DNA from: an uncultured Ruminococcus sp. | GTDB lineage: Bacteria; Bacillota; Clostridia; Oscillospirales; Acutalibacteraceae | NCBI GenBank assembly: GCA_905235715.1 | Contig: CAJONB010000002.1 | Coordinates: forward strand, 2,783-66,782 | DNA: 64,000 bases | Reading direction: 5' to 3' | Part shown: one piece after another, positions 8,438 through 16,569 of the stretch | How the letters are laid out: each line of letters starts with the position of its first letter | Numbering within the stretch: the first letter of the stretch is position 1 | Translations under genes and position numbers: made by a program | Notes under the pieces: model-generated | What the model was told of the DNA's origin: nothing | Databases searched by the model: none | Seen by the model: the letters and a program-made list of their open reading frames with translations, nothing else

Positions 8438-9808
8438 ATGAAATATGATATTATCATCATCGGAGCAGGCCCGGGAGGAATTTTCTCGGCTTATGAGCTT
8501 GCACAAAAGCGTCCCGACCTCAAGGTCGCTGTTTTTGAAACAGGCAACGCGCTGGAAAAGCGCAAATGCCCTATCGACGGCGACAAGGTAAAGTCCTGCA
8601 TTAAGTGCAAGACCTGCGCGATTATGTCCGGCTTCGGCGGCGCGGGCGCTTTTTCCGACGGAAAATATAATATCACCAACGATTTCGGCGGCACCATGCA
8701 CGAGTATATCGGTCGCGACAAGGCGCTGGAGCTGATGCACTATGTTGACGAAATCAACATGGCGAACGGCGGCGGCGACACAAAGCTCTATTCCACCGCA
8801 GGCTCGGATTTCAAGCGAATCTGCACCCAGAACCGTTTAAAGCTTCTTGACGCGTCCGTCCGTCACCTCGGCACAGACATCAACTATATCGTGCTGGGCA
8901 ATCTCTACAAAAAGATTTCCGGTAAAATCGACTTTCACTTTAACACGCCCGTCGAGCATATCGAGATCATCGGCGGCGGCTATCGCGTTCATCACAAAGG
9001 CGGATACGACGACTGTAAGAAGTGTATCGTATCGGTCGGCCGCTCCGGCTCCAAATGGATGGAAAAGGTCTGTGAGGAGCTGGATATCCAGACAAAATCC
9101 AACCGCGTCGATATCGGCGTGCGCGTCGAGCTGCCCGCGGTCATCTTCTCTCACCTGACCGACGAGCTGTACGAAAGCAAAATCGTTTACCGCACCGAAA
9201 AATTTGAGGACAACGTCCGCACCTTCTGCATGAACCCCAACGGCATTGTCGTTAACGAAAACACCAACGGTATCGTCACCGTCAACGGTCACAGCTTTGA
9301 GGATCCCTCTAAAAAGACCGAGAATACCAACTTTGCGCTGTTGGTATCGAAGCATTTTTCCGAGCCGTTTGAGGATTCCAACGGCTACGGCGAAAGCATC
9401 GCTATGCTGAGCAATATGCTGGGCGGCGGCGTTATCGTACAGCGGTTCGGCGACCTTGAGCGCGGCAGACGCTCCAACCGCAAACGTATTGAAGAAAGCA
9501 CCGTCCGTCCGACCCTTGAGGCGACCCCGGGCGATTTGAGCCTGGTACTGCCGAAGCGTATTCTCGACGACATTATCGAGATGATTTACGCGCTGGATAA
9601 AATCGCCCCCGGTACCGCGAACGACGACACCCTGCTCTACGGCGTTGAGGTCAAGTTCTATAACATGGAGGTCGCCCTCGACGAGAACCTCGAAACCAAG
9701 CACAAGGGGCTGTATGTAATCGGCGACGGCTCAGGCGTCACCCATTCCCTCTCCCACGCTTCCGCAAGCGGCGTCTATGTCGCGAGAAAAATCATGGAGC
9801 AATTATAA
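8438..9808 (+). CDS. NAD(P)/FAD-dependent dehydrogenase (COG2509-like)
   Basis: 456 residues. Begins with a Rossmann FAD-binding motif (DIIIIGAGPGGIFSAYELA) and ends with a second FAD-contact motif, GLYVIGDGSGVTHSLSHASA. A cysteine cluster follows the first strand (KRKCPI..VKSCIKCKTC) together with MSGFGGAGAFSDGK, typical of the uncharacterised FAD-dependent dehydrogenases of COG2509. TAGGAG is 7 bases before the ATG at 8438. Substrate unknown; likely a soluble cytoplasmic flavoprotein. It stands alone after the tRNA locus. Confidence 0.85.
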   Translation: MKYDIIIIGAGPGGIFSAYELAQKRPDLKVAVFETGNALEKRKCPIDGDKVKSCIKCKTCAIMSGFGGAGAFSDGKYNITNDFGGTMHEYIGRDKALELMHYVDEINMANGGGDTKLYSTAGSDFKRICTQNRLKLLDASVRHLGTDINYIVLGNLYKKISGKIDFHFNTPVEHIEIIGGGYRVHHKGGYDDCKKCIVSVGRSGSKWMEKVCEELDIQTKSNRVDIGVRVELPAVIFSHLTDELYESKIVYRTEKFEDNVRTFCMNPNGIVVNENTNGIVTVNGHSFEDPSKKTENTNFALLVSKHFSEPFEDSNGYGESIAMLSNMLGGGVIVQRFGDLERGRRSNRKRIEESTVRPTLEATPGDLSLVLPKRILDDIIEMIYALDKIAPGTANDDTLLYGVEVKFYNMEVALDENLETKHKGLYVIGDGSGVTHSLSHASASGVYVARKIMEQL

Positions 9809-9981
9809 TTCTTAATCAGAATAATAAACCACAAAAAACAGCGCCGTTTTACAGGATACAAATATCGGAACCATTCCCTGCATCATCAGAACGCCGCTTT
9901 GTGTAACTCAAGAAAAAGCTTGTACTGATATTGATAAAGATTGATTTAAACGATAATACTTAAAAGCAATAAGGAGTAATT

Positions 9982-11100
9982 ATGGATATAACCGAGCACA
10001 GAAGAATATCCCTTATCATGTTAGATTTGATTGCTCTTATCGTCGACAATAAAGACGCATCAGATATTGTGCTTGAAGCTTCCGATTTTGATGCGCTATA
10101 TAAGATAGCCACATATAACGGTCTTGGTGCAATAACAGCTTTTGCGTTGAAAAAAGCAGGTTACCGTAATGAATATTTCGACATAATATATGCAAAAGCA
10201 CAAAGAAAGAACATCTTATTTGACAGGGAATATCATTTCTTATGTGAAAAATTGGATGAAGCTGAGATCAGATACCTCCCGCTTAAAGGGATTCTCCTCA
10301 AGCAAATTTACCCTTCTCCCTGTCTGCGCGAGATGACAGATATCGATATTTTTTTTGACAGTTCTCCCGAAAAGGTCAAGTCTGTTATGCTGCAATCAGG
10401 GTATTCGTGTGACCAATATGATAAAACAAATCATGACGTCTACCGGAAGGCTTCCCTTTTCTGCGTAGAAATGCACAGAAGCCTTGTAGATGAATCCTTA
10501 TTTCCGACACTATATCAATACTTTGAAAAGTTAACCTATGCACCTGCCGGGAACAGTTCTTTCCGTATGCAAATGACCAATGAACAGATGTACATTCACC
10601 TTATCTCACATGCCTATATTCATGACACCTTAGCAGGTACGGGGTTGAGGACGCTGCTTGACATTTATCTCTATTTGCAAGCCTATTCTGACCGGATGGA
10701 TATGGATAACATCCGCCGAGAACTGGAGTTAGCCGGATTAAGTGAATATGAAATGTCTTTGCGCAGCCTCTCGGAAAAGCTCTTAAGATATGATACAATG
10801 TCCTCTGAGGAAAAAGAGTTATTGGACTGCTACATTTTTGCGGGAAAGTACGGAAACCAAACAAGGTTCATCCAAAACAGAATAAAGCGCATTATGAGCA
10901 GCAGTGATAAGCCTTCAAAGCTGGCATATATAAGAAAGCGAATTTCTTATAATCAAAAAAATATAGAAATCAGTCCTTTCTATTCCAAGCATCCGGAGTT
11001 GGCTCCGTTATTATATATCACTCGCCCCTTCAATGCGTTATTCACCCGTCCCAAGTCAGTATTATTAGAGCTGAAAGAAATAAAAAAAGCAAATAAATAA
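9982..11100 (+). CDS. Nucleotidyltransferase-fold family protein
   Basis: 372 residues. The region YLPLKGILLKQIYP, with MTDIDIFFD after it (about residues 97-125), is the hallmark of the uncharacterised nucleotidyltransferase family that shares the minimal MNT fold (G-x-D-x-D metal-binding). The remainder is mostly helical. Homologues are often found beside peptide or polysaccharide biosynthesis genes; here the gene stands alone between a flavoprotein and a terminator. AAGGAG precedes the ATG. Function is not established. Confidence 0.8.
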   Translation: MDITEHRRISLIMLDLIALIVDNKDASDIVLEASDFDALYKIATYNGLGAITAFALKKAGYRNEYFDIIYAKAQRKNILFDREYHFLCEKLDEAEIRYLPLKGILLKQIYPSPCLREMTDIDIFFDSSPEKVKSVMLQSGYSCDQYDKTNHDVYRKASLFCVEMHRSLVDESLFPTLYQYFEKLTYAPAGNSSFRMQMTNEQMYIHLISHAYIHDTLAGTGLRTLLDIYLYLQAYSDRMDMDNIRRELELAGLSEYEMSLRSLSEKLLRYDTMSSEEKELLDCYIFAGKYGNQTRFIQNRIKRIMSSSDKPSKLAYIRKRISYNQKNIEISPFYSKHPELAPLLYITRPFNALFTRPKSVLLELKEIKKANK

Positions 11101-11111
11101 TATCCCCGAAA

Positions 11112-11145
11112 AAGCCCTAAGCCGTTCAGCTTAGGGCTTCATTAT
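11112..11145 (+). terminator. Terminator after the nucleotidyltransferase-like gene
   Basis: AAGCCCTAAGC/GCTTAGGGCTT hairpin with a 6-nt loop, 11 bases past the stop codon, followed by a T/A-rich stretch. Confidence 0.8.
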
Positions 11146-11310
11146 ATGGTTGTAATTTTAATAATACTAAGACCGCCAACAAAGTATTGCAGAAATCATT
11201 CTCATAAATCCCAGGCAGCTTTCTATCAAGGATTAGTATAAACAATTGTGTTTGGATAAGAGCTGTTTTTTGATTTTTGTCGCTCTGTTGAAAGCAATAA
11301 CGCCTTTTAT

Positions 11311-11608
11311 TCAGCGTTTAACCTGCTCGGGTGTTACACTATCATAGTCAAAGAATAAATCCAGATACGCCGCGTCATAAATACAAAGGTTTTGTGAACC
11401 AAACGCTTCCCACTGCTTGTATGTGTCGATTTACGGCAGCTCGTCTGAATCCACAACTTCAAAGTCAAGCTCCGGCATAACATAGGGAGCGCGAGGCTGC
11501 GCCGCCGGCTCTTCCATGTGCAGCTTCTGACGGTGCATCGTCACCGCGGTCATGATGAAAATTCCGACAATAAAGACACCGGCAGCAATCCCCGTCAAGA
11601 GGACAGAG
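11311..11608 (-). pseudogene. Remnant of a membrane-anchored protein gene
   Basis: Read on the minus strand the sequence encodes one hydrophobic segment (LLTGIAAGVFIVGIFIMTAV), then a polar stretch to DSDELP, an in-frame TAA, then IDTYKQWEAFGSQN and a tail to QVKR and TGA. No start codon or ribosome site precedes it. The look is of a single-pass protein whose 5' end is gone and whose frame has a nonsense mutation. Family not recognised. Confidence 0.55.
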
Positions 11609-11701
11609 AAATAATTAAAAGAATATTACAAAGTAATAATTTAGAAGTTCCGCAAATTTTGGCTGGACAAGGGAATTGTCCTTTCAAGGTTTGCGGTATT
11701 T

Positions 11702-11822
11702 TTATGTCGATTTGTAGAGGCAATGTTTCTGCATGGGTGTCAGGACACCGAGGTTGCGCTGCAAGCGATTGAAGTTGTAGTAGCGAATGTAGTTTTCAAT
11801 CATAGCCACTAAGCTATCTCTG
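11702..11822 (-). pseudogene. IS3-family transposase, C-terminal remnant
   Basis: On the minus strand the frame reads MIENYIRYYNFNRLQRNLG followed by LTPMQKH and a stop. This is the characteristic end of IS3-group OrfB (DDE) transposases, including the YI.YYN..R motif. The catalytic core and OrfA are absent, so the element is long dead. Confidence 0.75.
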
Positions 11823-11850
11823 CCAGTAAATCGCCTGGGTTTGTTTACAA

Positions 11851-12008
11851 TTAAGGGCACCTCTGAAAATTTCCGCAGCCCGATAGCACGATATCTTCAC
11901 GCCGCATTTTTATTCAAAAAGACTTGAAATACGTCAGTATTCCTGCGAAAAATTCAGCATAAATCTATGGCACTCTCAGACTACACGAATTTTTAGAGGT
12001 GACCTTAA
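11851..12008. mobile_element. MITE-like element, 158 bp
   Basis: Ends are near-perfect inverted repeats: TTAAGGGCACCTCTGAAAAT at the left and, as reverse complement at the right, TTAAGGTCACCTCTAAAAAT. The interior has no coding potential. It lies directly beside the IS3 remnant and 70 bases upstream of the promoter of the coiled-coil operon. Ends and size suggest a non-autonomous transposable element; I saw no flanking target duplication. Confidence 0.65.
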
Positions 12009-12078
12009 TAGTTATAGCAAAAAGAAATACAGTTTTTCAATAATAAATCGAAAAAATCGATCGAAATAAAAAAAATTA

Positions 12079-12105
12079 TTGACAAATTTTTTGTAATGAT
12101 ATACT
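12079..12105 (+). promoter_or_regulatory. Promoter of the coiled-coil operon
   Basis: TTGACA (12079-12084) and TATACT (12100-12105) with 15-base spacing, shorter than ideal. It resembles the promoter at 21289-21316. Confidence 0.65.
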
Positions 12106-12117
12106 ATATTTGTACAA

Positions 12118-12138
12118 TGTATCTTTAGATAAGATACA
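12118..12138 (+). promoter_or_regulatory. Palindrome in the 5' leader (operator or mRNA-end hairpin)
   Basis: TGTATCTT-TAGAT-AAGATACA, a perfect 8-bp inverted repeat starting about 12 bases after the -10 box. It could be a repressor site or a 5' stabilising hairpin. Confidence 0.55.
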
Positions 12139-12169
12139 GAATAAATATTTTTTAAGGAGGAATATGTCA

Positions 12170-12739
12170 ATGACCTATGAAGAAAGAATCGCCGCTGCTC
12201 AGGCGAAAATGGAAACCCTTAAAACAAAAATGGCTTCTACCGCTGAGAAAGCAAAAGTTGCTCACGCAATGAAAAAAGAAGAGATTGCTGAAGCTATTGA
12301 GGGAATCAACGCTGATCTCGACGAGCTCGATGCTACTATCGCCGAGGATTACGCCGAATACGAAGCGGCTGTCAATGCTCAGATCGATGATGATATTGCC
12401 ACCGTAGAAGGCGACATAGCTGCCGCTAAGGAAAATATCAGAGAGGCAAAAGAGCGTAAGGACAGCAAAATCTACGCACTCAAGCTCAAGGCTCAGATGA
12501 AAGCCGATGTGCTGAAGGAGAAAATCGCCAAGAGACGCGCCGACAGAGATCAGGCTGCGACGGAATGCTACATCCTCGATCTGCTGGATTACGCCGAGTG
12601 CTGTGAGCAAATTGCTTTTGCCGCTGCAATCGAAGCCGACTTGACTCTGCTCGAAGCTGCCGAGGTCGCTGCCGAGTACATTGAAAAGTACGGCGAGAGC
12701 GAGATTGCCGAAGCTCCCGCAGAAGAGGTTGCTGAATGA
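12170..12739 (+). CDS. Hypothetical coiled-coil protein
   Basis: 189 residues, highly charged and Ala/Glu/Lys-rich, almost certainly one long helical coiled coil (about 1-150) with a C-terminal segment containing EYIEKYGE. There are two ATGs after AAGGAGG; the one at 12170 has the better 9-base spacing. No signal peptide, membrane segment or family motif. It overlaps the next small membrane-protein gene by four bases (ATGA), so the two are translated together. It could be a soluble structural partner of that membrane protein; this is inference. Confidence 0.75.
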   Translation: MTYEERIAAAQAKMETLKTKMASTAEKAKVAHAMKKEEIAEAIEGINADLDELDATIAEDYAEYEAAVNAQIDDDIATVEGDIAAAKENIREAKERKDSKIYALKLKAQMKADVLKEKIAKRRADRDQAATECYILDLLDYAECCEQIAFAAAIEADLTLLEAAEVAAEYIEKYGESEIAEAPAEEVAE

Positions 12740-12960
12740 TTATTGAAGATTTGAAGGCAGATTTGAGCGAGGCTGCTCAGACCATGCTGAAGGATTTTAT
12801 CGGACAGGCTGTTGAGAAAAAGCTCCAGAAGGAAATGAAAAAAATCACAAAAAAACTTACTGTCAATTTTGTGATCACCGGCGTTGCGCTGCTCGGAGCC
12901 TTTACTCTTATCAATCATTCAGATAAGATTGCCGGTCTGCTGACACAATCAAAAGACTGA
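12736..12960 (+). CDS. Small single-pass membrane protein
   Basis: 74 residues: an amphipathic charged helix (LKADLSEAAQTMLKDF; then KKLQKEMKKITKK), one membrane segment (about 43-60, FVITGVALLGAF) and a short polar tail. Start overlaps the stop of the coiled-coil gene (ATGA). No known family. Likely a membrane anchor for the upstream coiled-coil product. Confidence 0.65.
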   Translation: MIIEDLKADLSEAAQTMLKDFIGQAVEKKLQKEMKKITKKLTVNFVITGVALLGAFTLINHSDKIAGLLTQSKD

Positions 12961-13014
12961 AATAGAGATTCAATGACGATAAGTTTTGACGCACTTTAAA
13001 GCTAAAAAACATGG

Positions 13015-13239
13015 ATGGTCGGCACCTTCTGGGCTATCGTAATTCTCGTTTATTATTTGCTTGCTGCATTACAACCGATAGATAAACCGATCGGCAAGCT
13101 GTATCCGATCTTCGGCGTTTTGCTGATCATGATGGCGGGCGTTGTCGTTGGCGGCATCCTTTTCTCGGGCGGCAAATATACCATTCCTGAGATTTCCTTA
13201 CAAAATCTTCATCCCGACGGCACCCCGATCTGGTCGTAG
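13015..13239 (+). pseudogene. CstA-like peptide transporter, internal fragment
   Basis: The 74-residue frame matches the middle of carbon-starvation/peptide transporter CstA (GKLYPIFGVLLIMMAG, then NLHPDGTPIW), ending exactly where the conserved core TIACGAISGFHATQSP would follow. Both the N-terminal and C-terminal halves are missing and no ribosome site is present. Decayed transporter fragment. Confidence 0.7.
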
Positions 13240-13251
13240 AAGCGCTGTAGG

Positions 13252-13530
13252 GTGGCGCCTCTAATGTCGTTTATGAAATATCCACCGGCGTTCAACACCG
13301 AAACCGGCGCTCCTTATCCCCGGGAAGCAGGCAACGCGGAGAAAGTAACAGCGTATTTTGAGCTCCCAACGGGAAGCTACGATATTATTGTCAGCAAAAC
13401 CGAAGGCAGTAATGTTGACCGGTTGACGTCAACTCACGTTGATATCCCGGATAACGCGCTCACAACAGCGATTAACGTTTACTATGACACCGTCTCTAAT
13501 TCGGTTGATTATGAAACAGTGAATGAATAA
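13252..13530 (+). pseudogene. Unrecognised coding remnant
   Basis: Ninety-two codons from ATG; the stretch from about residue 30 onward (EKVTAYFELPTGSYDIIVSK; then VDIPDNALTTAINVYYD) looks like a beta-rich extracellular domain end. The first part seems out of register with a neighbouring frame, and no ribosome site precedes the ATG. Probably the 3' end of a lost surface-protein gene, closed by the terminator after it. Confidence 0.4.
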
Positions 13531-13546
13531 GATTTGAATAGCTTTG

Positions 13547-13580
13547 CAGCCTGCCCGAAAACGGCAGGCTGTTTTTTTAT
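13547..13580 (+). terminator. Terminator
   Basis: CAGCCTGCC-CGAAAAC-GGCAGGCTG followed by TTTTTTT. Confidence 0.85.
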
Positions 13581-14118
13581 TTGATAGGAAACTACAACGA
13601 AGCGTAATAAAATACAAATTGTAAAAATTCATACTATTATCCGATTGAAAAGCAGATAACGATATGTAGATTCCTGTGAATAGTAAGCGTCAGAACAGCC
13701 ACCGATTATTCAATACGGTGGCTGTTTTGGCGGTTACAATAGACTATGTTTTCCACAGAAAGCCCAAGGAGCCGTGAAGAATGAAGCTAATAACTTCATT
13801 TCTTCACAGCCCCATTCCCCCATTCAATGATATAATAATTCTCGCAAAAAAGCGCGATGCACGCCGCCTGGTACAAGCGCGCTTTCAGTAGCGGAAACTG
13901 TCCGTATAGCGGATCCGGGCGGTTGTTCTTTGATTGTCGGCGATTTGAATAATCGTCCCGAATTTGGTTCTTAACTCAATGACATTGCTTGCGGAAAGAG
14001 AGCAGCTGCATCTCTTTTCACTTCTGACTCAGTTCTCCGATTCGTTGATTTCCGCTCTATAAGTCTTGAAAACAAGTGATAAAAGTATTATTATGTTATG
14101 ATGAAAGCAGGTGAAAGC
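13581..14118. other. Gene-free spacer with hairpins and a promoter-like relic
   Basis: Contains a hairpin AACAGCCACCG...CGGTGGCTGTT (13693-13726) and, at about 13824-13870, AATGATATAATAATTCTCGC followed by GC-rich sequence. The latter resembles the -10 and initially transcribed region of the half-tRNA-Trp unit at 21305-21350. No gene recognised. Confidence 0.4.
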
Positions 14119-15441
14119 ATGAAGAAGATGAAGCTGTTCAGCCTTGCGTGGCCGATATTTATCGAAACAGCGCTGTTTATGCTGTTGGGATTTGTCGATG
14201 TATTCATCCTCAGCAACTATGACGATCTGGCGGCGTCCTCTGTGAATACGGCAAATCAAATCGTATCCATTGTCACCATCGTCTTCAATATCCTGTCTAC
14301 CGCGAGCGCCGTGATGATCTCTCAGTATCTCGGCGCAAAGCAGCGTGAGAGCGCCTCTCAGGTCGCGGCGCTGTCGATTACCATGCAGCTGTTCTTCGGT
14401 ATAGTCGTCAGCGCGGTTTTCCTGCTGTTCAACCGGCCTATACTGCAGCTGATCGGCGCGGATGGACAGCTCCTCGATTATGCGAGTCAGTATCTCTCCA
14501 TCGTCGGCGGCTCTATCTTTCTGCAAGCATTATTAAGCGCCGTATCCGTCATCATCCGCAACCACGGCTTCACTAAGATCACCATGTTCGTATCCCTCGG
14601 GATGAACCTGCTCAATACCTCGATGGATGTGATCCTTGTTCCGCAGATGGGCGTCACGGGCGCGGCGATTGCCACCTGCGTCAGCCGAACGCTCGGCGGG
14701 CTCGTCCTTGCCGTGATTCTCTTCAAAAGAATCGAAAAGCCGTCAATCTTCAAGCTCCTGATTCCTTTCCCGTTCACACAGCTGAAAGCCATGCTGAAGA
14801 TCGGCGTACCATCAGCGATGGAAACCTTCTTCTACAATCTCTCTCAGCTGGTCATCACCTCCATCGTACTCAACTGCCTGACAGAAAACGAGCTGGTCGC
14901 CAAAACCTATGTGCAGAGCATCACGATGCTGTTCTATCTCTGCGCTATGGCAATCGGTCAGGCGTCGCAGATCATGATCGGACATCTGGTCGGCGCGGGA
15001 GAATTGGACGAAGCTTACCGTCAGGGTTATCGCTCTTACTTCGCGGCGCTGCTGATAACCATCATATCCTGTGCGTTCGGCGTACTGCTGCGTGTACAGC
15101 TTGCGGGCATCTTCACCGACAACACGGAGGTCATCGATATCTGCTCTACTATCCTGCTGATGAACTGTATTCTGGAGCTAGGCAGAACTACAAATATCGT
15201 GGTGATTGCTTGTCTGCGCGGTGCGGGAGATGTGTACTTTCCGACCATGTGCGCGATATTCTCCAACTGGCTCTTGAGTGTGCTTGGCTCCTATCTTCTT
15301 GCGGTTGTATGCGGTATGGGCGTCTACGGGATGTGGATTGCCCTCACTGCGGATGAATGTGTCAGAGGCGTCCTGATGCTTCTGCGCTGGAGATCCGGCA
15401 AATGGAGAGGCAAAAGTATAGTGAAAAATCAAACAGTATAA
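14119..15441 (+). CDS. MATE family efflux transporter
   Basis: 440 residues with twelve hydrophobic segments in the MATE arrangement: ARTASSVN-like loop (LAASSVNTANQI), ISQYLGAKQRESASQ after the second segment, QMGVTGAAIATCVSRTLGG, and in the second half QIMIGHLVGAGELDEAYRQG. Cation/drug antiporter family; substrate not predictable. The ATG at 14119 has AGGTG 6 bases upstream, whereas the ATG at 14098 lacks a site. Followed after 70 bases by a Fic-like remnant. Confidence 0.9.
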   Translation: MKKMKLFSLAWPIFIETALFMLLGFVDVFILSNYDDLAASSVNTANQIVSIVTIVFNILSTASAVMISQYLGAKQRESASQVAALSITMQLFFGIVVSAVFLLFNRPILQLIGADGQLLDYASQYLSIVGGSIFLQALLSAVSVIIRNHGFTKITMFVSLGMNLLNTSMDVILVPQMGVTGAAIATCVSRTLGGLVLAVILFKRIEKPSIFKLLIPFPFTQLKAMLKIGVPSAMETFFYNLSQLVITSIVLNCLTENELVAKTYVQSITMLFYLCAMAIGQASQIMIGHLVGAGELDEAYRQGYRSYFAALLITIISCAFGVLLRVQLAGIFTDNTEVIDICSTILLMNCILELGRTTNIVVIACLRGAGDVYFPTMCAIFSNWLLSVLGSYLLAVVCGMGVYGMWIALTADECVRGVLMLLRWRSGKWRGKSIVKNQTV

Positions 15442-15510
15442 TATACACAGTTGTTTTCCTTTATTTGTGTAGCATACATCTTGATAATACCTCTCCCTCA
15501 CGGTAAAGGC

Positions 15511-15651
15511 GACGTGAAATCCGCTCAGATTGCTGCCGCAATCGGTATCCAACCGTCACGGACGAGAGATTATCTCAGCGAGTTGGTATGCGATGGTATC
15601 GTCATCGCCGAAGGAGCCAATCAGAACAGAGTTTACCGTCTGAAAAAATAA
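15511..15651 (+). pseudogene. Winged-helix C-terminal fragment (Fic-like)
   Basis: About 46 residues, VKSAQIAAAIGIQPSRTRDY through IVIAEGANQNRVYRLK, resemble the winged-helix tail of Fic or related ATP-binding regulators. The upstream catalytic part is missing and the preceding codons look random. Treat as a remnant. Confidence 0.5.
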
Positions 15652-15680
15652 TCATAAATTACAGCAGTACTGTTGAATAA

Positions 15681-15726
15681 AAGGATTAAGCAGGTGGCGA
15701 TAATATCATCCGCTTGATCTTTTTTT
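15681..15726 (+). terminator. Terminator-like hairpin
   Basis: GATTAAGC...GCTTGATC stem with an inner GGTGG/CATCC pairing, followed by TTTTTTT. Confidence 0.7.
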
Positions 15727-15738
15727 CGTAACTCCTTC

Positions 15739-15767
15739 ACAAATGCTCACAAATCGCCTGTGGCACG
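15739..15767. repeat. 28-bp dispersed repeat, copy 1
   Basis: TTCACAAATGCTCACAAATC followed by GCCTGTGG; the same 28 bases recur at about 37789-37816. Flanks differ at both places. Nature unknown. Confidence 0.7.
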
Positions 15768-15894
15768 CTTTTATAGCTGAGGCGAGCTTCCCTTTTGCGA
15801 TTGAAAACCTCACACAAGCGCAAATGGCGTGGAAAGTATGGCGGTACTAACTTCTGCTATTCCCTATCAATCAAAAAAACTGCTTTAATAGTTC

Positions 15895-15955
15895 TCGAAA
15901 AACTATCGTCGAAAAACTATCATTCAAAATGAAACCATATCCGGCTTTTCGGCTA
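15895..15955 (+). promoter_or_regulatory. Direct repeats and possible ECF promoter before the sigma gene
   Basis: TCGAAAAACTATC occurs twice (15895-15907 and 15909-15921), period 14. Just downstream, TGAAACC (15930) and CGGCTA (15950) are spaced like -35/-10 elements of ECF sigma promoters, which would fit autoregulation. The repeats are certain; the promoter is inference. Confidence 0.45.
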
Positions 15956-16014
15956 CTGTATCAGTGAAAGGCTGCCGACTGATTTTTAAGCCGGTGTCGG
16001 GAGGGCGCCTCATC

Positions 16015-16569
16015 ATGCATGATAAGGAAATCATCTCTCTGTACTTTGACAGAGATGAGAGGGCAATTGAATATACCGAGCAGAAGTATCGGGCATATTG
16101 TCGGTCGATTGCAGACAAGGTGCTTCACAATGCTGAGGACGACGAGGAGTGCCTCAACGACGTATGGCTTGTAGTTTGGAACTCTATTCCGCCCAACAAC
16201 CCACCGTCTCTTGCAACTTATATCGGTCGTATCACGCGCAACATCAGCGTTCGCCGTCTAAGGTACATCAACCGAAAGAAGCGCGGCAAAGAACTCACCG
16301 TCTATATCGAGGAGCTGAACGAAGCTGTCCCGACAGAGAACGGTATTGAAGAAGCCCTCGAAAGCCAATCGTTGCGAGAGGTGCTGGAAAGCTTTCTGAA
16401 ATCTCAGAGCAAGCAAAACCGCAACATATTCGTATGTCGATACTACTATCTGGACAGTATCGCCGACATCGCGACCCGCTTCGGAATGACGGAGAATCAG
16501 GTCAAGCTGAGACTGTTCAGGCTGAGAAACAAACTAAAAAACTACTTAGAAAAGGAGGGTGTCGTATGA
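16015..16569 (+). CDS. RNA polymerase sigma factor, ECF/sigma-70 family
   Basis: 184 residues. Region 2 is visible as the segment around YRAYCRSIADKVL with NDVWLVVWNSIPP, and region 4 as YYYLDSIADIATRFGMTENQ with VKLRLFRLRNKL. No region 1 or 3, as expected for ECF-type factors. GGGAGG lies 10 bases before the ATG at 16015. Its stop overlaps the start of the anti-sigma gene (ATGA), the usual coupling of sigma and cognate inhibitor. Dockerin genes follow, so its regulon probably includes extracellular carbohydrate-related proteins. Confidence 0.88.
   Translation: MHDKEIISLYFDRDERAIEYTEQKYRAYCRSIADKVLHNAEDDEECLNDVWLVVWNSIPPNNPPSLATYIGRITRNISVRRLRYINRKKRGKELTVYIEELNEAVPTENGIEEALESQSLREVLESFLKSQSKQNRNIFVCRYYYLDSIADIATRFGMTENQVKLRLFRLRNKLKNYLEKEGVV

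Noticed and set aside
16434-16565. Extended N-terminus of the anti-sigma protein
   Set aside because: Overlaps the sigma gene in another frame; GGAGG and ATGA coupling mark 16566 as the start.
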